Assembly (NCBI GenBank): GCA_047600765.1
Contig: JASGKF010000001.1
Span: forward strand, 1,922,001-1,986,000
Reading direction: 5' to 3'
DNA: 64,000 bases
Origin: Viridibacterium sp047600765
Lineage (GTDB): Bacteria > Pseudomonadota > Gammaproteobacteria > Burkholderiales > Rhodocyclaceae
Shown here: in pieces, positions 27,504 through 37,873 of the stretch
How positions within the stretch are numbered: position 1 is the first letter of the stretch
Layout: the number at the start of each line of letters is the position of its first letter
The notes under the pieces: generated by a model
The model's database searches: none
Told to the model about the DNA's origin: nothing
What the model saw: only the letters and a program-made list of their open reading frames with translations
Translations under genes and position numbers: made by a program

Positions 27504-28610
27504 ATGCTTCTGTTAACAACATCGCGTGACGAACTGCTGGCTCCCCTGCAATCCGTCTCCGGCATTGTCGAAAAGCGCCATACCCTCCCTATCCTCTCCA
27601 ACGTCCTGATCGAAAAGAAAGCCGGTGCGCTGACCCTTCTCGCTACCGACATCGAGATCCAGATCCGCACGACCACCGAAGGCGCTGGCAGTGGTGAAGA
27701 AACTTCCATCACCGTCGCAGCACGCAAACTGCAGGACATCCTGCGTGCTTTGCCCGAAGGCACCGAAGTCAGCCTGGTCCTCGACGACAAACGATTGACC
27801 CTGAAGGCCGGTAAAAGCCGTTTTGCGCTGCAAACGCTGCCCGCGGCTGACTACCCCCGCATGCAGTTCAACGAAGGCGCTGCAATCGAGTTTTCGCTGA
27901 CGCAGAAGGCATTCAAGCGCCAGCTCACCCAGGTCGCCTACGCCATGGCCGCCCAGGACGTGCGCTACTACCTCAACGGCCTGCTGATGGTCGCTGACGG
28001 CAACGAGCTGCGCATGGTTGCCACCGACGGTCACCGCTTGGCGCTCGCCAGCACCGATCTCGACACCAGCGTCGCCCGCACCGAAGTCATCCTGCCGCGC
28101 AAGACCGTGCTCGAACTCGCCCGCCAACTTGCCGACAACGACGATCCCGTCAGCATCACCCTCATCGGCAACCAGGCGCGCTTCCGCTTCGGCCCCATCG
28201 AGCTGATCACCAAGCTCATCGACGGCAAGTTCCCCGATTACGACCGCGTGATCCCTCAGAACAACCCCAAGCTGGTCAAGGCCCAACGCCTGCCCCTGCT
28301 GCTGGCCCTGCAACGCGCAGCCATCCTGACCAACGAGAAGTTCCGCGGCCTGCGTGTGCAGCTCGAATCGGGCAGCCTCAAGGTCATCAGCTCCAATGCC
28401 GAGCAGGAAGAAGCCCAGGACGAACTCGAGGTCGATTACAGCGGCGACACGCTCGAAATCGGCTTCAACGTCAGCTACCTGCTGGATGTGCTCAACAACG
28501 TCGGCACCGATGACGTGGAAATCCACCTCAACGAACCCATGTCGAGCGCGCTGTTCACCCTGCCCGGCAACACGCAGTTCAAGGCAGTCGTAATGCCCAT
28601 GCGGATCTGA
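27504..28610 (+). CDS. dnaN: DNA polymerase III beta clamp
   Basis: The sliding clamp tethers replicative polymerase to DNA. The 368-residue product shows the three-domain clamp pattern, with VEKRHTLPILSNVLIEKK near the start, YYLNGLLMVADGNELRMVAT and DGHRLA in the middle, and the C-terminal MPMRI that ends nearly all clamps. AGGAG stands 12 bases before the ATG. It follows dnaA by 238 bases; that gap holds a DnaA-box variant (TTGTCCACA near 27454). Confidence 0.97.
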   Translation: MLLLTTSRDELLAPLQSVSGIVEKRHTLPILSNVLIEKKAGALTLLATDIEIQIRTTTEGAGSGEETSITVAARKLQDILRALPEGTEVSLVLDDKRLTLKAGKSRFALQTLPAADYPRMQFNEGAAIEFSLTQKAFKRQLTQVAYAMAAQDVRYYLNGLLMVADGNELRMVATDGHRLALASTDLDTSVARTEVILPRKTVLELARQLADNDDPVSITLIGNQARFRFGPIELITKLIDGKFPDYDRVIPQNNPKLVKAQRLPLLLALQRAAILTNEKFRGLRVQLESGSLKVISSNAEQEEAQDELEVDYSGDTLEIGFNVSYLLDVLNNVGTDDVEIHLNEPMSSALFTLPGNTQFKAVVMPMRI

Positions 28611-28614
28611 GGAC

Positions 28615-28738
28615 TTATCCACAGATTCTTCACAAAGCGGGCGTCCACAGGACGCCCACAGCTTGCAAACAGCTTTTCCACAGGTTTTCGCGCACAGATC
28701 CACAGCTTTTCCCGGGCTTGCCAACAGGTTTATCGACA
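28615..28738. promoter_or_regulatory. Cluster of DnaA boxes between dnaN and gyrB (candidate oriC)
   Basis: The gap after dnaN holds one perfect box (TTATCCACA, 28615-28623) and several weaker ones: GCGTCCACA near 28641, TTTTCCACA at 28674-28682, AGATCCACA at 28696-28704 and TTATCGACA at 28730-28738, followed by TTGTCCCCA. All read in the same direction. Such spacing and density over about 125 bases is what an origin or a DnaA-controlled gyrB promoter region looks like. Confidence 0.65.
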
Positions 28739-28870
28739 ACTTGTCCCCAGAAATAGCCAGAACGGACTGAAAAACGCGCCCAGACCCCGATTTTCTGAAT
28801 CGGCCCGCTTCGCGGGCAAACGCGGCCCGACGCTTGACGCGCCGGGCAACACCACCGGGAATCCCGACAC

Positions 28871-31387
<2,517 letters not shown>

Positions 31388-31410
31388 TCCGGCACCAGCT
31401 TCGTGTAATT

Positions 31411-31444
31411 GCAGAAGGGCTCCTTATGGAGCCCTTCTGCTTTC
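31411..31444 (+). terminator. Rho-independent terminator of gyrB
   Basis: GCAGAAGGGCTCC and GGAGCCCTTCTGC form a perfect 13-bp stem with loop TTAT, 24 bases after the gyrB stop, followed by TTTC. Confidence 0.85.
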
Positions 31445-31464
31445 AAGGCTCTACACTTCCTGAA

Positions 31465-31797
31465 ATGCCACGTCCCCACCATCACGTCTATGTCGTCGAA
31501 CTCTCGCGCCGCGTGCTCGACGAGCCGCGCTTCATGAAGTCGAATCCGCATTACTCGTCGCATCTGGACACGAAGCCCTGCGTGTATGTGGGCATGACGG
31601 GTTTGCAGCCGGATGAGCGTTTTGACAAGCACAAGGCGGGGGTGAAGGCGAATCGCTTTGTGCGGGAGTATGGGTTGCGACTGTTGCCGGAACTGTACGA
31701 GGTGTACAACCCAATGCCTTATGAAGCGGCGCGTGAGATGGAGGTGGAGCTGGCCATTGGCTTGCGCGAGGCGGGGTATGCGGTTTGGCAGGCGTGA
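31465..31797 (+). CDS. GIY-YIG-like protein
   Basis: The 110-residue product resembles a compact GIY-YIG nuclease fold: HVYVVELS as the first strand, then CVYVGMTGLQPDERFDKHKA (second strand with YVGMTG in place of YIG, followed by the Arg/His helix), and the late Glu in AAREMEVELAIGLREAG. The first tyrosine-bearing strand and the Tyr-x-Gly are present but spaced by an insert, so the match is suggestive, not certain. Activity might be on nucleic acid. The gene overlaps the next one by 4 bases (GTGA). Confidence 0.6.
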   Translation: MPRPHHHVYVVELSRRVLDEPRFMKSNPHYSSHLDTKPCVYVGMTGLQPDERFDKHKAGVKANRFVREYGLRLLPELYEVYNPMPYEAAREMEVELAIGLREAGYAVWQA

Positions 31798-32531
31798 GCG
31801 GGTTGCCGGTGCGCTTCGAGTTGTGCCGGCCGGCGGCGTTGTCGGCACGGGTGCTGGATGAGGTCTGGGCGCTGACGGAGACGTTTTACGACACGCCGCG
31901 CGAGCTGGCCGAGGCGAAGCTGTTGAAGGGGCGTGGCGAGGTGGCGTTGATGCGGGCTGGCGGGGAGCTGGTGGGCATGGCGCTGGTGGAGGTGATCGTG
32001 ACGCGTGCGGCAGGTGGGCGCGAGGTGGTGGCGATCTTCACGTCGCAGACGCTGATTGATGCGCGCTACCGGGGACGCAATCTTTTGCAGCGGCTGGGCT
32101 TGCGTGTGTTCCTGCGCGAGCGTTGGCGGCATCCGTTCAGTGAGCTGGTGTGGTTCTTCGATACTTTCAGCTATCGCAGCTATCTGCTGCTGCCGCGCAA
32201 CTTCAGTGTGTATTGGCCGCGCCATGATCGCGAGACACCGCGGCGTGAACAGGCCTTGATGGATGCGCTGGCGCGGCAGTGTTATGGCGAGGACTGGCAG
32301 GCGGCGCGCGGGGTGGTGCATCGTTCGCCGCAGCGTTGTCTGCGTGGTGGGGTGGCGACGCCATCGGTGGATGACGTGATGGCGAATGCGCATCTGCGTT
32401 TCTTCGTTGAACGCAATCCGGAACACGCGGCGGGGGACATGCTGGTGTGCCTGTGCCCGCTGACTTTGCGCAACTGGCTGGTGCTGGGGGCGAAGGCCTT
32501 GTGGCGCAGCCTGCGCCGCGCGATGGCGTAA
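31794..32531 (+). CDS. GNAT-like protein of unknown function
   Basis: The product of about 245 residues has a pattern typical of N-acetyltransferases: a VALMRAGGELVGMALVEV strand pair, FTSQTLIDARYRGRNLLQRL (the RxxGxG-like acetyl-CoA loop, here RYRGRN) and FFDTFSYRSYLLLPRNF. The C-terminal third is helical and of no known type. The GTG at 31794 overlaps the upstream stop as GTGA; an in-frame TTG at 31785 also exists. It may act with the GIY-YIG-like protein it is coupled to. Confidence 0.55.
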   Translation: MSGLPVRFELCRPAALSARVLDEVWALTETFYDTPRELAEAKLLKGRGEVALMRAGGELVGMALVEVIVTRAAGGREVVAIFTSQTLIDARYRGRNLLQRLGLRVFLRERWRHPFSELVWFFDTFSYRSYLLLPRNFSVYWPRHDRETPRREQALMDALARQCYGEDWQAARGVVHRSPQRCLRGGVATPSVDDVMANAHLRFFVERNPEHAAGDMLVCLCPLTLRNWLVLGAKALWRSLRRAMA

Positions 32532-32543
32532 CGACTACCTGGC

Positions 32544-33428
32544 TCAGCAGGCGATGCGGTTGCGGCCGCTGTTCTTGGCGCGGTAGAGCGCTTCGTCGGC
32601 CAGGCGGTAGAGGTCGGTGGACTGCATGTCGTCGGCCAGGGTGGAGATGCCGATCGAGACCGTGAGGTGGATGGACGTTTCGTCTACGAGGAAGGGCTGC
32701 GACTGGACGAGGGCGCGCAGCGACTCGGCCATCAGGCTGGCCTTGTCGAGCGGGGTCTCGGGCAGGATGGCGCAGAACTCTTCGCCGCCGAAACGGCCGA
32801 TCTCGTCGCTGGGGCGCAGGCGCTGGCGCAGGGCGGTGGCGATCTGGCGCAGCACGGCGTCGCCGATGAGGTGGCCGTGCGTGTCGTTGATGCGCTTGAA
32901 GTGGTCGACGTCGAGCATCATCACCGACAGGGCGCGCTCGTAACGGCGGGCGCGCAGGATCTCTTCGGTGAGCAGGGTGTCGAGGCGCATGCGGTTGTTG
33001 AGACCGGTGAGGCCGTCGGTGATGGCCATGCGATTGACGGCGGCGTGGTACTGGGCTTCGATGTCGCTGCCGGCGAGGAACTTGAGCACCGTGTCGCCGA
33101 TGCGGATCTGGTCGCCGGGGATGAGGCAGCGCACGCTGACGCGCTGTGGTTCATTGTTGGCGTAAGTGCCGTTGGTGGATTGCAGGTCCTGCAGGAAGAG
33201 CTCGGCGCCGCGACGCTCCAGCCGCACGTGGTTGCGCGAGACGCTGTCGCTGAGGATGACGATTTCGTTATCGGCGCCGCGGCCGATGCCGAGCGTGGGC
33301 TTGTCGAGCAGGTAGCGGCGGCCGAGCTCGGTGGCGGTGGGCGAGTGGATGACGACCAGGCAGTCTTCACCTGGCTTGCCCATCAGCGACTTGATGCTGG
33401 TGATGCGGGTTTCGTTATCGTGGCTCAC
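32544..33428 (-). CDS. Diguanylate cyclase with N-terminal FHA domain
   Basis: The 294-residue product has an FHA domain (about residues 20-115; GIGRGADNEIVILSDSVSRN, then HVRLERRG and the late STNGTYANN loop) that binds phosphothreonine peptides, followed by a GGDEF domain with active-site GRFGGEEFCAILPE and MLDVDHFKRINDTHGHLIGD. It makes cyclic di-GMP in the cytoplasm, and its activity is probably switched by a Ser/Thr kinase signal; no such kinase is in this window. An RxxD-type inhibitory site is not obvious. The start GTG at 33428 has AGGAA about 10 bases upstream. Confidence 0.9.
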   Translation of the reverse strand: MSHDNETRITSIKSLMGKPGEDCLVVIHSPTATELGRRYLLDKPTLGIGRGADNEIVILSDSVSRNHVRLERRGAELFLQDLQSTNGTYANNEPQRVSVRCLIPGDQIRIGDTVLKFLAGSDIEAQYHAAVNRMAITDGLTGLNNRMRLDTLLTEEILRARRYERALSVMMLDVDHFKRINDTHGHLIGDAVLRQIATALRQRLRPSDEIGRFGGEEFCAILPETPLDKASLMAESLRALVQSQPFLVDETSIHLTVSIGISTLADDMQSTDLYRLADEALYRAKNSGRNRIAC

Positions 33429-33532
33429 CGCGGAATTCCTGTGCCGGAGAGGTGCCTGACAGGGTGTCGGGCAAGGTTGGATTGGCACGAGGGTACTGCG
33501 CGGAAGGGGTGACGTCTAGCGTCCCCGGGTCT

Positions 33533-33952
33533 TCAGGTGGCGAGCCATTGCAGGATCTGCCCGGCCTGCATGGCGCCAGCCTGGCGCTTCAGCTCCTGCC
33601 CGTCGCGGAACAGGATCAGGGTCGGGATGCTGCGGATGCCGAAGCGCGCGGCGGTATGCGGGTTGGCGTCGGTGTCCAGCTTGGCGAGCAGTGCCTGGCC
33701 CTTGAGCTGGGCGGCGACCCTGGCGAAATGTGGCGCCATGCCCTGACAGGGCCCGCACCAGGTGGCCCAGAAGTCCACCAGAACCGGTAGCTCGGTCTTC
33801 GTGATAACGCGTTCGAAGTTCGCATCCGTGAGCTCGATGGGGTGATCCGGCAGCAAGAGTTGCTTGCATTGGGCACACACGGGATTTTGTTCCGCGCGCT
33901 CGGCAGGCACGCGGTTGAGGGTCTGGCAGTGATGGCAGGCAACGATGGGCAT
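33533..33952 (-). CDS. trxC: Thioredoxin 2 (TrxC)
   Basis: The 139-residue product has an N-terminal zinc-binding segment (Cys6/Cys9 in CHHC, Cys26/Cys29 in CAQC) and a thioredoxin domain with active site WCGPC (Cys66, Cys69). TrxC reduces disulfides in the cytoplasm and is usually induced by peroxide. The start at 33952 gives MPIVACHHCQ, the usual TrxC beginning. It is flanked by the diguanylate cyclase gene and a divergently read polygalacturonase gene. Confidence 0.93.
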   Translation of the reverse strand: MPIVACHHCQTLNRVPAERAEQNPVCAQCKQLLLPDHPIELTDANFERVITKTELPVLVDFWATWCGPCQGMAPHFARVAAQLKGQALLAKLDTDANPHTAARFGIRSIPTLILFRDGQELKRQAGAMQAGQILQWLAT

Positions 33953-34213
33953 GGTGGTACGCAGAATGAAAGTGCAATGCAGCACATGCGCCCGGCGTGG
34001 TCGTTTTGCAAGGGCGAATCGGGCCGTGCCGGGACTGGTCAGACCGGCGGAAACGGCGTCGTTCCGTGCTCGTGACTCCGGTCACGAATAAGCGTTTGAG
34101 TGCTGCACTGCGTCTACGGCAGACTGGCCGCAGTTCCGCCGCGGTGTGGTGTTCGAAACACCACGCAAGACGAAGCGGGACATGTAGGCACAACGATACT
34201 GGAGATAGAGACA

Positions 34214-36394
34214 ATGTTTCTGAGAAGCATGATCGGCGCTGCTTTGGCAGTCGCCGCCAGCGGAGTCATGGCTGCGGCCGATGCACCGTCTGGCTACACC
34301 AAGTGCGTGCAACTGGGCGCGACCTGCAACATGAGCGGAACGCACTCGGCTGCCATCGGCAAGTCCGGCGTGTTTGCCTACAAGGTCATTACCGGTGCAT
34401 TCCTTTGCGCGCTGGACACCTTCCCGGGTGCGCCGACCAATTCGACCTGGTGTTCCTATAACGCCGCAGCGGTGAGCAGCAGCAGTTCTTCGACGGCGTC
34501 TTCGGCCTCGTCGTCGAGCGTGGCGTCATCATCGTCTTCCTCGTCGGTCTCTTCTTCATCGAGCTCCTCATCGGTGTCGAGCTCCAGCTCGTCCAGTGTG
34601 GCGAGCAGCGTCGCAAGCAGCACATCGGCCGTGCCGCTGGCGCCCGTCAATCTCGCCGTGCCGCCGCTGGCTTTCGAAGACACGCATATCACCGTGGCCT
34701 GGGAGAAGCCCGCGAGCTACGCCGACATCGTTGGCTACAACATCTACGCCAACGGCACGCTCAAGGGCACGGTCAGCAAGATCTCGTGGCCCTCGGGCAT
34801 CACCAACCAGCAGCTCTACTACGACGTCACCGGCCTCACGGCCAGCACGGCCTACAGCATCAGCGTGCGCGCCTACAACTCGGCCGGCGTCGAGTCGGCC
34901 AGCGCCACGGTGTCGCAGACCACCACGGCCACGCCGACGGTGATCAACGTGACGACTTACGGCGCCGTGGGTGATGGCGCGACGCTCAACACCAAGGCCA
35001 TCCAGAACGCCATCAACGCCTGCCCCACCAATGGCAAGGTGCTGATCCCTTCGGGCACCTTCAAGTCGGGCGCGCTGTACCTCAAGAGCGACTGCACCTA
35101 CCAGATCGATGGCGTGCTGCTCGGCAGCGATGCGGCGGCGGACTACGAGTTCGGCAACAACCGCTTCCCCATCTACGGCACCACCGGCTTCGGTTCGGTG
35201 AAGTACCCCGACAACTACAAGGCCCTGATCAACACCTGCGGTTACTACACCGACTGGACGGCGCGCACGGGTTACGTCGCAGACAACCTCTGCACCAGCC
35301 CGAAGAACATTCGCCTCGTCGGTAGCGGCAGCGTGGTCGGCAGCAGCGGCAGCTCGGCCGATGCCTCGAACAGCGGCTACTACCTGACGACCCTGGCGCA
35401 CAACCAGCGCGCTGCACAGGGTGGTGACAACGACACCGGGGATCCTGCCCGTGCCGACCTGCTGAGCCTCACCGGCACCAATGGTCTCTACGTGGCGAAC
35501 CTCAAGTTCAGCCTGCCGCCGGACCACATGCTGTTCATCGCACGCTCCAGCAACATCACCATCGCCAACATCAATGCCAACTCCTGGCCCACGGCCAGCA
35601 CCAACGGCATCCACAACGGTGACGGCATCGATCTGTCGACGGCCTGGGCAAGCTCGCTGACCGCCAGCGGCCCGGTGGGCCTGTTGCCGACCAATGCCTG
35701 GATCTTCGGTTCGATCTTCGACAACGGCGATGACTGCATCAACCTCAACGCCGGCACCAGCCTGCCCGGCACCATCGCCAACACGCCGGTCAACGGCGTG
35801 AAGATCTTCAACAACTACACCCTGCACGGTCACGGCGGCGTGGTGCTCGGCAGCTTCACGGCAGCCGGCTTCAAGAACATCGCCATCACCGAAAACACCT
35901 TCAACGGCACCGAGATCGGTCTGCGCTTCAAGACCGGTACCAACCGTGGCGGCGGCATCGCCACGCTGGGTGCGGGTGACTTCGGCGTGCGGGCGCTCGA
36001 CAACAAGGTCAATGCCGTAACCAAGCGCGCCGTGGTGGTGATGTCGTCTTACGCTGACTCCACCTTCGCCAATGCGCCGACGCCGGGCATCTTCCACGAC
36101 ATCGAGATCACCAACCTCACGGGCTCGGTGACCAGCAGCGCCTACGCGATCGAGACCAGTGGCAGCGGCGGCACGGCGACCAACAGCACCTCGGGCGCCG
36201 AGCACTACAACCTGAAGTTCACCAACGTGAACATCACGGCCGGCAAGGGCTTCACGATGTACAACGTGAAGGGCGCCGCTACCAACACCTTGTTCACCAA
36301 CCTCACCAGCACGGCCGGCAGCTTCGTCTATTCGTCGAGCCTGCTGACGAGTGCCAACTTCGTGGGCTGCTCGCCGACACCGACCGGCAAGTAA
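34214..36394 (+). CDS. Secreted modular polygalacturonase (GH28) with poly-Ser linker and FN3 domain
   Basis: The 726-residue product breaks pectin by hydrolysing polygalacturonate. It has a signal peptide (MFLRSMIGAALAVAASGVMA), a Cys-paired N-terminal domain (about 22-83), a poly-Ser linker (about 87-137), a fibronectin type III domain (about 141-230) and a GH28 beta-helix. Catalytic features are present: NGDGID, Asp506-Asp507 in NGDDCIN, His540 in GHGG, and Arg571/Lys573 in RFK. The linker is of the type used by Cellvibrio and Uliginosibacterium relatives for cell-wall enzymes. ACTGGAG precedes the ATG. A hairpin terminator follows. Confidence 0.93.
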   Translation: MFLRSMIGAALAVAASGVMAAADAPSGYTKCVQLGATCNMSGTHSAAIGKSGVFAYKVITGAFLCALDTFPGAPTNSTWCSYNAAAVSSSSSSTASSASSSSVASSSSSSSVSSSSSSSSVSSSSSSSVASSVASSTSAVPLAPVNLAVPPLAFEDTHITVAWEKPASYADIVGYNIYANGTLKGTVSKISWPSGITNQQLYYDVTGLTASTAYSISVRAYNSAGVESASATVSQTTTATPTVINVTTYGAVGDGATLNTKAIQNAINACPTNGKVLIPSGTFKSGALYLKSDCTYQIDGVLLGSDAAADYEFGNNRFPIYGTTGFGSVKYPDNYKALINTCGYYTDWTARTGYVADNLCTSPKNIRLVGSGSVVGSSGSSADASNSGYYLTTLAHNQRAAQGGDNDTGDPARADLLSLTGTNGLYVANLKFSLPPDHMLFIARSSNITIANINANSWPTASTNGIHNGDGIDLSTAWASSLTASGPVGLLPTNAWIFGSIFDNGDDCINLNAGTSLPGTIANTPVNGVKIFNNYTLHGHGGVVLGSFTAAGFKNIAITENTFNGTEIGLRFKTGTNRGGGIATLGAGDFGVRALDNKVNAVTKRAVVVMSSYADSTFANAPTPGIFHDIEITNLTGSVTSSAYAIETSGSGGTATNSTSGAEHYNLKFTNVNITAGKGFTMYNVKGAATNTLFTNLTSTAGSFVYSSSLLTSANFVGCSPTPTGK

Positions 36395-36420
36395 GCAGCA
36401 CCCGCAGCAGCAATGAATGG

Positions 36421-36446
36421 AAAGGGCTTCGCAAGAAGCCTTTTTC
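36421..36446 (+). terminator. Terminator of the polygalacturonase gene
   Basis: AAAGGGCTTC-GCAA-GAAGCCTTTTT: stem GGCTTC/GAAGCC with extra A-T pairs and a run of T, 27 bases after the stop. Confidence 0.8.
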
Positions 36447-36538
36447 ATTTCGGGTATCCGTTCGATGTACGGCGCCCTCCCGCTGTCATGATGTGCGCTT
36501 AGAATGCGCCTTCCGCATTCAGCTCGGTCGCCCAGACG

Positions 36539-37873
36539 ATGCAGCTCGGTGTCAACGAAGTCCTCCAGCTTTCGCCCGACGATGCCTCGGCCAAAGCCGC
36601 CAAGGGATTGGTCATTCCGGCCAAGTGGCCGCGCCTCGAATATGACGACGAGGCCGTATGGGGTGAGTGCCAGGGCAGCGGCAGCAAGCCCTACCAGGTC
36701 CAGGTCGACAAGGCCGGACCGGCGTTCAAGTGCTCTTGCCCGAGTCGCAAGTTTCCCTGCAAGCATGGTCTGGCCCTGCTGCTGTTGCTGGCGCAACACG
36801 GCGGCAGCTTCAAGGCGGCGCCGGCGCCGGAATGGGTGAGCGACTGGCTGGCGACGCGTCGCCAGCGTGCAGAAAAACAGGCCGAAAAACAGGAACAAAA
36901 GGCGGCGGATGCGGCCAGCGCCGAGGCCGATCCGCAGGCCACGGCCAAGCGCGAAGCCACCCGCCTCGCGCGCATGAGCAGCGGGCTCGACGATCTGGCG
37001 CGCTGGCTGGGCGACCGGTTGCGCCAGGGCCTGGCATCGATGCCCACCGAACTGGCGCAGTGGGAAGCCATGGCGACGCGCATGGTGGATGCCCAGTTGC
37101 CGGGCGTGGCCTATCGGCTGCGCCTCATCAGCGCGGCGGTCGACAAGGGCGAAGGCTGGCCTGCGCGCGTGCTGGCCGGCATGGGCCGCCTGCAACTGCT
37201 GATCGAAGCCTTCGCGCGCATCGACAGCCTGCCGGCCGCCGTGCAGGCCGATGTGCGCAATGCGCTGGGCTTGAGCGCTGACCGTGACGCGGTGATTGCG
37301 ACCGGCGAACGCGTCAGCGACGACTGGCTGGTCGAAGCGCAGGCCAGTGATGAAGAAGGGCGGCTGTGGGTGCGTCGCGTCTGGTTGCGCGGCCAGCAGT
37401 CGGGACGCTCGGCCCTGCTGCTCGACTACGCCCACGGTGGGCGGCGCTTCGAACAAAGCTGGGTGACCGGCACCGTGTCGGCCATGACCCTGGCTTACTT
37501 CCCCGGCAATGCGCCACTGCGCGCGCTGGTGGTTGGCGATCAGAGCTTGCGGCCGGCGTCGCCACAGGCTGCGCTGGGTTTCGATGCGGCGCTGGATGCC
37601 CTGTCCGTCATGGCGGCCGCCAACCCCTGGCAGTCGCCGCTGCCCTTGCGCGTCGACGACGGTGTGCCGGTGCGTGACGACGCGGGCTGGGGTCTGCTGC
37701 TGGGTGGGCAACGCTTGCCCCTGAAGCTGCGCGACGACGATGGCTGGCAGCTGGTGGCCGAATCCGGCGGCGCGCCCCTGCCCATGTCGGGCGAATGGGA
37801 TGGCGAGAGCCTGCGTCCGCTGAGTGCCTGGCGCGACGGCCTGGTGTGGTTCGAAGAGGCGGAGAGCGCATGA
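36539..37873 (+). CDS. SWIM zinc-finger protein, first gene of a MoxR/VWA module
   Basis: The 444-residue product has a SWIM zinc finger at residues 65-76 (CSCPSRKFPCKH: Cys65, Cys67, Cys74, His76), a charged helical linker with KQAEKQEQKAADAASAEA, and a long C-terminal domain of beta-rich type (WVRRVWLRGQQSGRSALLLD). SWIM domains bind DNA or protein. Its stop overlaps the next start as ATGA. The ATG at 36539 lacks a good ribosome-binding site. Confidence 0.88.
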   Translation: MQLGVNEVLQLSPDDASAKAAKGLVIPAKWPRLEYDDEAVWGECQGSGSKPYQVQVDKAGPAFKCSCPSRKFPCKHGLALLLLLAQHGGSFKAAPAPEWVSDWLATRRQRAEKQAEKQEQKAADAASAEADPQATAKREATRLARMSSGLDDLARWLGDRLRQGLASMPTELAQWEAMATRMVDAQLPGVAYRLRLISAAVDKGEGWPARVLAGMGRLQLLIEAFARIDSLPAAVQADVRNALGLSADRDAVIATGERVSDDWLVEAQASDEEGRLWVRRVWLRGQQSGRSALLLDYAHGGRRFEQSWVTGTVSAMTLAYFPGNAPLRALVVGDQSLRPASPQAALGFDAALDALSVMAAANPWQSPLPLRVDDGVPVRDDAGWGLLLGGQRLPLKLRDDDGWQLVAESGGAPLPMSGEWDGESLRPLSAWRDGLVWFEEAESA

